64,000 nucleotides of DNA from Nocardioides daphniae (lineage in GTDB: Bacteria > Actinomycetota > Actinomycetes > Propionibacteriales > Nocardioidaceae): positions 2,852,001 to 2,916,000 of the forward strand of contig NZ_CP038462.1 in NCBI RefSeq assembly GCF_004777465.1. Reading direction: 5' to 3'. The notes beneath the pieces are model-generated. The model did not search any database, had not been told where the DNA came from, and worked only from the letters and a program-made list of their open reading frames with translations. Every line of letters starts with the position of its first letter. Within the stretch, counting starts at the first letter, position 1. Shown here piece by piece: positions 50,898 through 60,046 of the stretch. A program made the translations under genes and the position numbers.

Positions 50898-50918
50898 TGT
50901 TGAAGGTTGAATCATTAT
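50894..50918. promoter_or_regulatory. AT-rich palindrome over the start of the LigB-type dioxygenase gene
   Basis: ATAATG and CATTAT form perfect 6-bp arms around a 13-nt AT-rich centre, overlapping the ung stop and the next ATG. It stands out in a 70% GC region and has the look of an operator for a MarR- or TetR-type repressor. No regulator gene is adjacent. Confidence 0.5.
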
Positions 50919-51697
50919 GGATGACATGAACCGCATGCCCGCCCTCTTCATCGGCCACGGGGCCCCGCCACTGCTCGACGACCCGATCTGGTCGGGCGAG
51001 CTCAAGCAGTGGGCCGCGGCCCTCCCCCGCCCCACGGCGATCCTGATCGTCTCCGCGCACTGGGAGTCCGCGCCGATCAGCCTCACCGCCAGTGGCGCCG
51101 AGCTGGTCTACGACTTCGGCGGCTTCGCGCCGAAGTACTACAACATGCGCTACGACACCCCCGACTCCACCGCGCTGTCGGCCCGGATCGCCGCGATGAT
51201 GCCGGCCGGAGTCCCGGTCCACCAGCACCGCAGCCGCGGCCTCGACCACGGCGCCTGGGTGCCGCTCAAGATCATGTACCCCGACGCCGACATCCCGGTC
51301 GTGCAGATGTCGCTGCCCACCCACGACCCGGCGACGCTCATGTCGCTCGGCGAGCGCCTGCGCCCGCTGCGCGACGAGGGCGTGCTGATCATCGGGTCGG
51401 GCTTCCTCACCCACGGCCTGCCGTTCCTCAAGGAGTTCCGCATCGAGGCGGCCGCCCCGGGCTGGTCGAAGGACTTCGACGCCTGGGCCGCCGAGGCGAT
51501 GCGCCGCGGCGACGTCGACGAGCTCGCGCAGTACCGCACCAAGGCGCCCGGCATGCCGTACGCCCACCCGACGGTCGAGCACTACACGCCGCTCTTCGTG
51601 ACGCTCGGCGCCGCGACGAAGGCCGACGACCCGGCGCGACCAGCGCATCGACGGCTTCTGGATGGGCCTGTCGAAGCGTTCCCTCCAGGTCGCCTGA
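50917..51697 (+). CDS. LigB-family extradiol ring-cleavage dioxygenase (DODA-type), one frame break near the end
   Basis: This protein has about 260 residues and resembles E. coli YgiD/DODA. Likely metal ligands are His in FIGHGAPPLL (about 14), His in SAHWESAPI (about 48), and His in RGLDHGAWVPL (about 110), with GSGFLTHGLPFL further on. The frame shifts near 51640; the other frame supplies QRIDGFWMGLSKRSLQVA and the stop at 51695-51697. Such enzymes open catechol rings, and YgiD-like ones may detoxify quinones. The start ATG at 50917 lies inside an AT-rich palindrome. Confidence 0.85.
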
Positions 51698-51740
51698 GCC
51701 TGCCTCGCACCCGGCCCCGCCGGTGTGAGAGGATGCCTCG

Positions 51741-52603
51741 GTGAAGATCCTGTCGATCCAGTCCCACGTCGCCTCACGACGTCACGTCCGGAAACTCCGC
51801 CGCCGTCTTCCCGCTCCAGCGCCGTGGCCACGAGGTGTGGCCGGTGCTGACGGTGAACTACTCCAACCACACCGGTTACGGCGAGTGGGGTGGCCCGATC
51901 ATCGCTCCGGCTGACGTCGCGAGCGTCATCGACGGCATCGAGGCGCGTGGGGATTGCTGGGCCAGGTCGACGCCGTGCTGTCGGGCTACCAGGGCGGCGC
52001 CGGCATCGCCGACGTGATCCTCTCCGCGGTCGACCGCGTCAAGGCGGCCAACCCCGGCCGCGACCTACACCTGCGGACCCCGGGATGATGGGCAACGCCA
52101 AGTCGGCTGCTTCGTGCACCCCGACGTGCCGCCGCTCATCCGCGAGAAGGTCAGTCCCGAAGGCCGACGTCATCACGCCCAACCAGTTCGAGCTCTGGGC
52201 TTCCTCACCGAGACCGAGCCGAGCGACCTCGACTCCACCCTGGCCTCGGCCGACATCGCCATGGAGATGGGCCCGAGCACCGTGCTGGTGACCAGCGTCG
52301 AGCGGCCCGACCCCCCGAGGGGACCATCGAGATGATGGCCGTGACCCGCGAGGCCGCGTGGATCGTGCAGACCCCGCACTGCCCTTCAAGGCCAACGGCT
52401 CCGGCGACGTGACGGCAGCCCTCTTCACCGCCCACCTGCGCGAGACCGGCTCGCCGGCGCAGGCGCTGGCCGCCACGACGTCCAGCGTCTTCGACCTGCT
52501 GCAGACCACCCTCGACTCGGGCGAGCGCGAGCTGCGCCTGGTCCAGTCGCAGGAGTTCTTCGCCGAGCCGCGGATGCAGTTCGAGGTCACGCAGGTCCGC
52601 TGA
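51741..52603 (+). pseudogene. pdxY: Pyridoxal kinase (PdxY-like), six or more indels
   Basis: PdxY phosphorylates pyridoxal to PLP in the salvage pathway. Segments of one protein follow each other across frames: [66 protein letters not shown] (frames split), TPNQFELGFLTETEPSDLDS, TVLVTSVERP and the catalytic loop KANGSGDVTAALFTAHL. Breaks occur near 51775, 51955, 52075, 52105, 52160, 52200, 52315 and 52375. The active-site GSGD Asp is present. The density is the highest in the window; it may be a true pseudogene or a poorly resolved stretch. The start is GTG 51741 with GAGAGGA upstream. Confidence 0.8.
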
Positions 52604-52618
52604 GCGGACCCGCGGGGC

Positions 52619-53776
52619 TCACTGGCCGCGGTAGGGCGAGGAGGCGATGAGGCCGCGCGTGCGCTTCATCATGAAGGGCGAGGCCTGGCGGTGCAGCCAG
52701 GGGCGTCCGACCCACATGTAGGCGTCGACGTACTTCTCGGCGAGCTGGCGCGTCCTCTGGTCGAGCCCCCACGCCGGGTTGCCGACGTCGGTGGTCGGCG
52801 GGATGCCCAGCGTGACGCAGGTGCCCTTGAGCTTCTTGCCGCAGACGAAGGCGTGGTCGGGGTCCGGGCCGGTGTACTTGCCGAACTCGAAGCCCTTGCC
52901 GTTGGACGACGTGTTGACGATGCCCTTGCGCCCCTTCAGGCCCTTCTTGGCGAAGGCCTCGGAGATGTCCGCGATGCGCTGCACGTCCCACTCGGTCTTG
53001 TTGTAGTGCGTGGTGTTGGTGACGACGCCGTCGGCGTGCTCCATCCCCATCGCGGAGAGCAGGCGCACGGCCTCCTTGACGCCTCCCTGCCCCGGCGCGG
53101 GCCAGTCCCAGCCGCCGGTCTCGAGGTAGACGCGGGTGTTGGGGAGGGCGCCGTACTCCTTGGCCGCGAAGCGGATCAGGCCGGCGGAGAGCTTGAAGTT
53201 GGGCACGGTGCGCAGGAACGTCGAGTCGGGCTGCAGCATCAGTGCGGTCGGGGTGTCACCGATCGCGGCGGCCGACGCCTTGATCCACCGCTTGTAGCTG
53301 GCGATCTGCTTCTTCGTCGGGGCCTTCGTCCTCGACTCGGTGTACCAGGGATGCATCCGGAAGATCGTGATCTGCACGAGCGCGTCCGGGTTGCCGTTCT
53401 GCGAGAGCTCGATGTAGCGCTTCGTCTTGGCCGCGATCTCGTGGTCGGGGATCCAGGCACCCATCCAGCCGGCGCGCGGCTGGTCGATCATCCACTTGAG
53501 GTCGGCCCGCTGGACCGCGTTGGCTCGCTCGTACGCCGCGGAGGCCATGTCAGCGGGGCCGTTGTAGACGCCCCAGGTGCCGGCGAGCTTCGAGGAGCTG
53601 GTGCCGGCGTCCATGACCTTGTTGCCGTTGGCGGTGTAGTCGCCCGACGTCGTGCGCTTGACGATCTTGGCGCCCGCAGCGTTGGCGGCGACCGGGGTCA
53701 CCGTCGTCGTGGGCGTGGAGAGCGCCGCTGCGGCGAGCGCGGCGGAGGCGAGCAGGGCGAGGCGTTGGAGGGCCAC
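52619..53776 (-). CDS. Secreted GH6-like protein (divergent cellulase family)
   Basis: This 385-residue protein has a signal peptide (about 1-30, ALLASAALAAAALS). The body matches glycoside hydrolase family 6 landmarks: TWGVYNGPAD, LMLQPDSTF (for IEPD), VYLETGGWDWP, DGVVTNTTHYN, GIVNTSSNGKG, and CGKKLKGTCVTLGIPPTTDVG with VDAYMWVGRPW. The usual catalytic-acid segment (DLPxRDC) is replaced by QITIFRMHPWYTES, and other acidic positions differ. It may therefore be catalytically altered or act on another glycan. GTG 53774-53776 has GAAGGA upstream. Confidence 0.68.
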   Translation of the reverse strand: MALQRLALLASAALAAAALSTPTTTVTPVAANAAGAKIVKRTTSGDYTANGNKVMDAGTSSSKLAGTWGVYNGPADMASAAYERANAVQRADLKWMIDQPRAGWMGAWIPDHEIAAKTKRYIELSQNGNPDALVQITIFRMHPWYTESRTKAPTKKQIASYKRWIKASAAAIGDTPTALMLQPDSTFLRTVPNFKLSAGLIRFAAKEYGALPNTRVYLETGGWDWPAPGQGGVKEAVRLLSAMGMEHADGVVTNTTHYNKTEWDVQRIADISEAFAKKGLKGRKGIVNTSSNGKGFEFGKYTGPDPDHAFVCGKKLKGTCVTLGIPPTTDVGNPAWGLDQRTRQLAEKYVDAYMWVGRPWLHRQASPFMMKRTRGLIASSPYRGQ

Positions 53777-53887
53777 GGAAATTCCTTCGGAGGCGTGACA
53801 TGCGACGTCAATCACGGTAGAGGTCGGCAGGCGCGCGCGTGGAATTACCGAAAATGAGGGACGACCTGTGCTGCATAGACCGGCCGG

Positions 53888-53963
53888 TGGGGCCGCGTGT
53901 CGGAATCGAACCGACGACATCCGTATTACAAGTACGGTGCTCTGCCAACTGAGCTAACGCGGC
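53888..53963 (-). tRNA. tRNA-Thr (anticodon TGT)
   Basis: Read on the minus strand, a full cloverleaf forms: 7-bp acceptor GCCGCGT/ACGCGGC, D arm GCTC/GAGC, anticodon stem CCGTA/TACGG with loop CTTGTAA (anticodon TGT), T arm GTCGG/CCGAC with TTCGAAT. The CCA end is encoded (53888-53890). Length is 76 nt including CCA. Confidence 0.97.
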
Positions 53964-54027
53964 GTACGCCCGTGCGAGCGCGTGCCGATCCTAGTCACCG
54001 ACAGGTGCGGTGCAGCGCCGACCCTCG

Positions 54028-54033
54028 TACGCT
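54028..54033 (+). promoter_or_regulatory. -10 element of the DUF4032 gene
   Basis: TACGCT is followed by 7 nt and ATG 54041. Confidence 0.4.
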
Positions 54034-54040
54034 GCTCGGC

Positions 54041-55252
54041 ATGGCGCTGCGCATCGTGGCCAGCCGGCCGGACCCCGCCGTGGTCCGCCTGCCCTGGCAC
54101 CTCCCGCTGGAGGAGTGGGGCGATGAGTACGTCGTCCCGCTCCCCCGCGGCCTCTCGCGCCACGTCGTACGGATCGTGCGGCTCGGGTCGAAGGTGTACG
54201 CCGTCAAGGAGACCCAGGAGCCGATCGCCTTCGCCGAGTACCGGCTGCTGCGGGACCTGCAGCGGCTCTACCTGCCGGCGGTGAAGCCGCAGGGCGTCGT
54301 CACCGGGCGCACGGCCAGGGACGGGTCGCCGTTGCCGGCCTGCCTGCTGACCGAGCACCTCGCCTACTCGCTGCCCTACCGCAGCCTCTTCAGCCACGGG
54401 GTCACCGCCGACCGGGTCCCCTCGTTGGTCGACGCGATCGTGGTGCTGCTGGCCCGCCTGCACCTGGCGGGCTTCTACTGGGGCGACGTGTCGCTGAGCA
54501 ACGTGCTCTTCCGCCGCAACGCCGGCGAGTTCGCCGCCTACCTGGTCGACGCGGAGACCGGCGAGCTGCGTGACTCGGTGAGCGACCGGATGCGCGAGCA
54601 CGACCTGACCGTGGGCGGGGAGAACATCTTCGCCGAGCTGATGGACCTGCAGGCCTCGGGGAAGATGTCCGGCCAGCTGGACGCCCGCGAGATCGTGGCC
54701 ATGCTGCACGAGCGCTACCGCCTGCTGATGGCCGAGCTCACCGGCACCGAGGAGTTCGGGCTCGACGAGATGTGGCGCATCGAGCAGCGCATCGAGCGGC
54801 TCAACGAGCTGGGCTTCGACGTCGACGAAATCGACATCGTCACCGACTACGACGGCCAGCGGGTGGAGATCCAGCCCAAGGTCGTCGACCTCGGCCACCA
54901 CGCCCGCGAGCTGCAGGGGCTGACCGGCCTCAGCGTCGAGGAGAACCAGGCTCGCCGGCTGCTCAACGACCTGGCCGCCTACACCGCCTCGCACGACCTC
55001 GGTCGCGAGGACCGCCACGTGGTGGCCAGCCGCTGGCTCACCACCGTCTACGAGCCGATCGCCGCGATGGTCCCCGACGAGGCTCGCAGCAAGCTGGAGC
55101 CGGCCGAGCGCTTCCACGAGATCCTCGAGCACCGGTGGCACCTCTCCGAGGAGGCCGGCCACGAGGTCGACATCTTCGAGGCGGCCCGGGACTGGGTCGA
55201 CCAGGTGCTGCCGGCGCGCCCCGACGAGGCGATCGCCAGCGACGACGCCTGA
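54041..55252 (+). CDS. DUF4032 protein with kinase-like N-terminal fold
   Basis: This 403-residue protein has an N-terminal region that looks like an atypical protein/lipopolysaccharide kinase fold: KVYAVKETQEPIAFAEYRLLRDL (Lys-Glu pair), LARLHLAGFYWGDVSLSNVLFRR (catalytic-loop-like, D and N present) and YLVDAETGEL (DFG-like DAE). The C-terminal part is the DUF4032 domain (IDIVTDYDGQRVEIQPKVVDLGHH and HRWHLSEEAGHEVD). The physiological role is unknown. ATG 54041 has a -10 hexamer 7 nt upstream. The gene is intact and convergent with gntK. Confidence 0.8.
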   Translation: MALRIVASRPDPAVVRLPWHLPLEEWGDEYVVPLPRGLSRHVVRIVRLGSKVYAVKETQEPIAFAEYRLLRDLQRLYLPAVKPQGVVTGRTARDGSPLPACLLTEHLAYSLPYRSLFSHGVTADRVPSLVDAIVVLLARLHLAGFYWGDVSLSNVLFRRNAGEFAAYLVDAETGELRDSVSDRMREHDLTVGGENIFAELMDLQASGKMSGQLDAREIVAMLHERYRLLMAELTGTEEFGLDEMWRIEQRIERLNELGFDVDEIDIVTDYDGQRVEIQPKVVDLGHHARELQGLTGLSVEENQARRLLNDLAAYTASHDLGREDRHVVASRWLTTVYEPIAAMVPDEARSKLEPAERFHEILEHRWHLSEEAGHEVDIFEAARDWVDQVLPARPDEAIASDDA

Positions 55253-55256
55253 CGGC

Positions 55257-55778
55257 TCAGCCCCGCGGCTCGAGGCCGAGCCTGGCCAGGACCATCGCCG
55301 CGATCCGCTCCGGCGGCTGGGCCACGTCGACGACCATGCCCTCCTCGTAGGGCTGGAGCTGCTCGAGGGTGTCGAGCTGCGACTCGAGCAGCGACGACGG
55401 CATGAAGTGCTCGCGCGACTCCATCCGCTGCAGCAGCAGCCCCTTGTCGCCGACGTTGTGCACGAAGAAGGTGCGCTCGCCGCCGCGTCGCAGCACGTCG
55501 CGGTAGACCTTGCGCAGGGCCGAGCAGCTGAGCAGCGTCGGCCGACCAGCCTCGTCCCGCTCCCGCGTCCAGTCGGCGAGCGACTCGAGCCAGCCCCACC
55601 GGTCGGCATCGGTCAGGGGACGACCGGAGGCCATCTTGGCGACGTTCTCCGGGGGGTGGAAGTCGTCGCCCTCGGCGAACTCCCAGCCCAGCAGCTCCTG
55701 CACCGCCATCATCGCGGTGCTCTTGCCCGAGCCGGAGACCCCCATGAAGACGAGGTGCCACGGCGCCTCGGTCGTCAT
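55257..55778 (-). CDS. gntK: Gluconokinase
   Basis: GntK phosphorylates gluconate to 6-phosphogluconate. The 173-residue P-loop kinase has GVSGSGKST (about 13-21), GDDFHPPENVAKMASGRPLTD and SCSALRKVYRDVLR, the usual GntK landmarks. The ATG (55776-55778) overlaps the gntP stop (ATGA), so the permease and kinase are coupled as an uptake-and-activation unit. No GntR-type regulator is adjacent; a GntR/HutC gene lies 38 kb away. Confidence 0.93.
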   Translation of the reverse strand: MTTEAPWHLVFMGVSGSGKSTAMMAVQELLGWEFAEGDDFHPPENVAKMASGRPLTDADRWGWLESLADWTRERDEAGRPTLLSCSALRKVYRDVLRRGGERTFFVHNVGDKGLLLQRMESREHFMPSSLLESQLDTLEQLQPYEEGMVVDVAQPPERIAAMVLARLGLEPRG

Positions 55779-57226
55779 CCGACCAGCCAGATCCCGCAGG
55801 CCAGCACGAAGACGGAGAGACCCAGGGTCGTCTCCATCACCGTCCAGGTGCGCAGGGTGGTCTTGACGTCCATCCCGAAGAAGCGGCTGACCAGCCAGAA
55901 GCCGGAGTCGTTGACGTGGCTGAGCACGGTGGCGCCGGCGGCGATGGCCATCACCAGGGCGACCAGCTGGACCGCACTGGGGTCGGCCGTCTCGACACCG
56001 GCCGCGATCAGGCCGGCGGCCGTGGTCAGCGCCACCGTCGCCGAGCCCTGCGCCACGCGGAGGATCGTGGCGATCACGAAGGCCGACACGACCAGCGGGA
56101 GTCCCAGGTCCTCCAAGGAGTCGGAGAGCGCGGCGCCGATGCCGCTGTATCGCAGCACACCGCCGAACATGCCGCCTGCGCCGGTGATCAGGATGATCGC
56201 GCAGATCGGCGCCAGGGCGTCGTTGAGGATCGACTCGAGCTGGGCCAGCGAGCGGCGCTTCGTGCCGAGCGTGTAGGTGGCGTAGAGCAGCGTGAGCAGC
56301 AACGCCACAGGAGTCTGGCCGAGGAAGATGAAAGTGTCGACGACCAAGCCGTCCGCACTGATCGTCTCGTTCTTGCGCAGGGTGTCCAGGACGGTGTTGG
56401 TACCGATGAGCACCAGCGGCAGGAGCAGCACCGAGAGCACGTGCAGGAACGACGGCAGGCGCGGCGCCGTGGCGGTCTCCGCCGTCGTGGGGGCGGAGTC
56501 CGTGCCCCCGGCATCCCCCATGCCACCGGCGCCGACCGCGCCGGCCGGCACCCGCTCGCCGGTGAGGACGGAGGCGTCGATCGGGACGTAGATCCTGCCG
56601 GCGTAGGCGAGCGTGAAGAGGTGGACGCCGACGAACCAGGCGATGACGGCGACGGGGAGACCGATCAGCAGGGTGAGGCCGACGCTCGCGTCGATGGTCA
56701 CGGCGGCGGTGACCGGGCCGGGGTGGGGCGGCACCACGGCATGCATGGCAGCGAAGGCCCCGGCCGCGGGGAGGGCGTACTTCAGCACCGAGCCACCGAA
56801 CCGGGTGGCCACCGAGAAGATGATCGGCAGGAAGACCACGAGCCCGGCGTCGAAGAAGATCGGGAGGCCGAAGAGCAGCGCGGCGACGCCGAGGGCGAAG
56901 GGCGCCCGCGCTTCCCCGAAGCGGGCGATCATGGTGTCGGCGAGCACCTGCGCGCCGCCGGTGACCTCCAGCAACCGCCCGATCATCGCCCCCAGCCCCA
57001 CCAACAACGCCACGGTCCCCAACGTGCTGCTGAAGAACGAGATGGCGACGGGGGCGACGTCGGCCATCGGGATCCCTGCGGCGACCGCGGTGCCGAGACT
57101 GACGAGCACGAGTGCCACGAAGGCGTGCATCTTCAACGCGATGATCAGGACGAGCAGCACGGCGACGGCCGCCGCGGCGATGAGGAGCAGGGTCGTTGCT
57201 CCGTAGACGGGTTCCATCGGATCCAT
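55775..57226 (-). CDS. gntP: GntP-family gluconate permease
   Basis: This 483-residue gluconate:H+ symporter has about 12-14 helices. Landmarks are LGAMIGRLLEVTGGAQVLAD, FGLPIFFDAGLVVFLPI, MHAVVPPHPGPVTAA and VNDSGFWLVSRFFG. A Gly-rich cytoplasmic loop (VGAGGMGDAGGTD) is unusual but does not break the frame. The start ATG at 57224-57226 follows AGGAGG. It is the first gene of the gntP-gntK operon; the promoter must lie in the 85 bp shared with the divergent MMPL gene. Confidence 0.93.
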   Translation of the reverse strand: MDPMEPVYGATTLLLIAAAAVAVLLVLIIALKMHAFVALVLVSLGTAVAAGIPMADVAPVAISFFSSTLGTVALLVGLGAMIGRLLEVTGGAQVLADTMIARFGEARAPFALGVAALLFGLPIFFDAGLVVFLPIIFSVATRFGGSVLKYALPAAGAFAAMHAVVPPHPGPVTAAVTIDASVGLTLLIGLPVAVIAWFVGVHLFTLAYAGRIYVPIDASVLTGERVPAGAVGAGGMGDAGGTDSAPTTAETATAPRLPSFLHVLSVLLLPLVLIGTNTVLDTLRKNETISADGLVVDTFIFLGQTPVALLLTLLYATYTLGTKRRSLAQLESILNDALAPICAIILITGAGGMFGGVLRYSGIGAALSDSLEDLGLPLVVSAFVIATILRVAQGSATVALTTAAGLIAAGVETADPSAVQLVALVMAIAAGATVLSHVNDSGFWLVSRFFGMDVKTTLRTWTVMETTLGLSVFVLACGIWLVG

Positions 57227-57311
57227 GCGGACACCTCCTGTGACCTGCTTCACACCGTAGCGGTAGGTGCCGACAGCCACGAGACTTGAGCTGACTGCCA
57301 AGGTGGGCATC

Positions 57312-59546
57312 GTGGGCAAGCAACCGTTCCTCCAGCGACTCGGTCGTCACTCGGCGCGGCACCGGGCAGCGTACGTCGCCACCTGGGCCGTGCTCGTGGT
57401 GGCCGGGTTCGTCACGAGCCTGGGGCTGCTCGGCGGGCAGTCGCTCTTCGACCGGCTGGAGACCGGCGACATCGTCGCGCCCGGTCAGGCGACCCAGGTC
57501 CGTGACCTGGTCACCGAGAACGACGACGGCGCCCTGCCGGTCATGCTCCGGGTCGACGGCGTCGACTTCACCGACCCCGAGCTGACGCTCGCCGTGCGCC
57601 ACGCGGTGTCACGGCTCGAGCGGATCGACGGGGTCGGCAAGGTCTCCTCCCCGATGACCCACCCCGGGTGGCCCAGGGCGCCGGAGGCCTGGGCGCTGGT
57701 CGGCGACAACGACCCGGCGTCGGGGCGGTTCCTGATCGTCGTCGAGGCCGGCTCCGAGCTGGACAGCGACGTGCAGCAGGAGGTGGTGCGCGAGCTGCGC
57801 GGCTCGAGCAGCTACTTCATCGCGCCGTACGCCGAGGACCTCCAGGTCGGTGGCACCGGCCTCCTGGTCGACGACATCGTGCAGCAGATCAAGGACGACC
57901 TGAAGGTCGGCGAGGGCATCGCCATCCCGCTGTCGCTGCTGCTCATGGTGGTGGTCTTCGGCGGGTTCGTCGCCGCTGGCATGCCGATCGTCGGCGCAAT
58001 CGCCTCGATCTCCGGGGCGCTGGCGATGCTGCTCGGCTTCTCCCACGTCATGACCCTCGACGCGACCGTGGTCAACATCGTCACGGTGATGGGGCTGGCG
58101 CTCTGCATCGACTACGGCCTGCTGCTGGTGAGCCGTTTCCGTGAGGAGCTGGCGCGGGTCGCGCCGGGTGTCGCCAGCAGCGAGCTCACGCGTACGCAGG
58201 TCGAGGAGGCCGTCGGCGGCGCGGTCGCGACTGCGGGACGCACCGTGCTCTTCTCCGCGGTGATCGTGGGCATCTCGCTCTCGGGACTGATGCTCTTCGA
58301 GGCCCCCGTGATGCGGGCCATCGGTGCTGCCGGGGTCTGCGTCGTCGCGGTGGCGCTGCTCGTCGCGCTGACCTTGGTGCCCGCGCTCTGCTCGCTCGGC
58401 GCTCGGCGACTGGGCAACCGGCGTGGCGCCGAGGCCGCCCCCGACGAGGGCGTCTTCAGCCAGCTGGCGCGGCTCACCCAGCGCCGCCCGGCGCTCACCA
58501 CACTCGCCTCGGTGGCGGTCCTGCTGGCGCTGGCGCTGCCGGCGCTCGACCTGCGACTCAACGCCTCAGGGGTCGAGATGCTGCCGGCGAAGGCCGAGCA
58601 GCGGACCTTCTTCGAGGGCCTCGAGCGCGACTTCCCGCTCTTCGCCCCGCCCACCGTCACCGTCGTGGCCGAGGCCGACGAGGACGAGGCCCGGCGGTGG
58701 GCCGACGAGCTCGCCGAGAACGAGCTCGTCACCCAGGTCCACCCGCCCCGCGCGCTCGGCGAGGGGACCGGGCTGGTCGTCGTCGACCTCTTCACCGAGG
58801 GCGGGTCGATGGGTGACGACGCCCGCACGGTGGCCGCCGAGCTGCGGCAGGCCGACCCCGGGTTCCCGACCTGGACCGGGGGCCAGGCCGCGTCGTTGGC
58901 CGACTTCACCGACTCGGTCAAGGAGCGGGCCCCGTGGGCCGTCGCGTGGATCGCGGGCGCGACCTTCCTGCTGCTCTTCCTGCTGACCGGCAGCGTGGTG
59001 ATCCCGGTCAAGGCACTGCTGCTCAACGTCGTGTCCCTGGGCGCCAGCATCGGCGTCCTGGTCTGGGTCTTCCAGTACGGCAACCTCGAGGGCCTCCTGC
59101 GCTTCGACAGCGTCGGCGGCATCGAGTCGGTGATCCCGTTGCTGGTGCTGGCCTTCGGGTTCGGGTTGTCGATGGACTACGAGGTCTTCCTGCTCGCGCG
59201 GATCATCGAGCTGCACGAGCAGGGGTTCGACGACGACACGGCCGTACGCCTGGGGTTGCAGCGCTCGGGCCGCATCATCACGTCGGCGGCGCTGATCATG
59301 GTGATCGTCTTCGCGGGCTTCGCGGTCGGGCAGATGCTGGTGATCAAGCAGACCGGCGTGGCCCTCGCGGTCGCCGTCTTCATCGACGCCACGCTCGTGC
59401 GCATGGTGATCGTCCCGGCGACGATGACGATGCTCGGCCGGTGGAACTGGTGGGCGCCGCGCTGGATGAAGCGGATCCATGCGCGCTTCGGGGTCAGCGA
59501 GCACACTTCTCCGATTGCACCGAAGTCGGCGCCCGCCAACGTCTAG
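57312..59546 (+). CDS. MMPL/RND-family transporter
   Basis: This protein has 744 residues in two MMPL halves, each with an extracytoplasmic loop and about six helices. Landmarks are IVTVMGLALCIDYGLLLVSRFREEL in the first half and AFGFGLSMDYEVFLLARIIE in the second; the paired Asp-Tyr (CIDYG, SMDYE) are the proton-relay residues of the family. It could export lipids or drugs. GTG 57312 is chosen because AAGGTGG lies 6 nt upstream; GTG 57303 is in frame. The gene is intact and followed by a lipoprotein gene. Confidence 0.86.
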   Translation: MGKQPFLQRLGRHSARHRAAYVATWAVLVVAGFVTSLGLLGGQSLFDRLETGDIVAPGQATQVRDLVTENDDGALPVMLRVDGVDFTDPELTLAVRHAVSRLERIDGVGKVSSPMTHPGWPRAPEAWALVGDNDPASGRFLIVVEAGSELDSDVQQEVVRELRGSSSYFIAPYAEDLQVGGTGLLVDDIVQQIKDDLKVGEGIAIPLSLLLMVVVFGGFVAAGMPIVGAIASISGALAMLLGFSHVMTLDATVVNIVTVMGLALCIDYGLLLVSRFREELARVAPGVASSELTRTQVEEAVGGAVATAGRTVLFSAVIVGISLSGLMLFEAPVMRAIGAAGVCVVAVALLVALTLVPALCSLGARRLGNRRGAEAAPDEGVFSQLARLTQRRPALTTLASVAVLLALALPALDLRLNASGVEMLPAKAEQRTFFEGLERDFPLFAPPTVTVVAEADEDEARRWADELAENELVTQVHPPRALGEGTGLVVVDLFTEGGSMGDDARTVAAELRQADPGFPTWTGGQAASLADFTDSVKERAPWAVAWIAGATFLLLFLLTGSVVIPVKALLLNVVSLGASIGVLVWVFQYGNLEGLLRFDSVGGIESVIPLLVLAFGFGLSMDYEVFLLARIIELHEQGFDDDTAVRLGLQRSGRIITSAALIMVIVFAGFAVGQMLVIKQTGVALAVAVFIDATLVRMVIVPATMTMLGRWNWWAPRWMKRIHARFGVSEHTSPIAPKSAPANV

Positions 59547-59601
59547 GGTGGGAGCGCCCGGCGACGGTCGGGCTTAGTCACCGAGCCCAGGAGAGAGTTC
59601 C

Positions 59602-60045
59602 ATGGTGAGACGCCGTGGCACCGCAGCCGTCGTCGCCGTCATGCTCGGCGCGACGCTCGCCGGATGCGGACAGGACGCCGAGACCGATCCCGAGAACCTC
59701 ACCGGTTCGTGGGTGCTGGTCGAGTTCCAGGACGGCAACGCCTCCGACCCGCTGATCGAGACCACGGTGACGCTGAAGGACGGCCGCGTCGCGGGCAACG
59801 GCGGCGTCAACGAGCTCACCGGAGGCTTCAAGGCCGAGGAGGGCGGCAAGGTCACCTTCGACAAGGTCAGCACGAGCCGCAAGGCAGGGCCGCTCGACGC
59901 GGCCGACCAGGAGGACCGCTTCCTCGCCTCGCTCGGCAAGGTGGCCGCGTTCGAGGTCGACGAGGGTGACGACGGCGACCGCACCGAGCTCGAGCTCAAG
60001 AACAGCGTCGGCGTGACGCTCCTGTCGTTCGTCGAGGCCCCTTGA
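59602..60045 (+). CDS. META-domain (HslJ-like) lipoprotein
   Basis: This 147-residue protein has a lipoprotein signal: basic start, hydrophobic stretch and lipobox LAGC with Cys22 as the anchor. The rest resembles the META/HslJ fold: LTGSWVLVEFQDG, GNGGVNELTGGF, then EDRFLASLGKVAAFEVDE. META proteins are small envelope proteins linked to stress or adhesion, with no known chemistry. The start ATG follows CAGGAGAGAG. It lies 56 bp after the MMPL gene. Confidence 0.8.
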   Translation: MVRRRGTAAVVAVMLGATLAGCGQDAETDPENLTGSWVLVEFQDGNASDPLIETTVTLKDGRVAGNGGVNELTGGFKAEEGGKVTFDKVSTSRKAGPLDAADQEDRFLASLGKVAAFEVDEGDDGDRTELELKNSVGVTLLSFVEAP

Positions 60046-60046
60046 G

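Noticed and set aside
59556..59573. Terminator after the MMPL gene (GCCCG/CGGGC)
   Set aside because: The stem is only 5 bp with an 8-nt loop and no T run.
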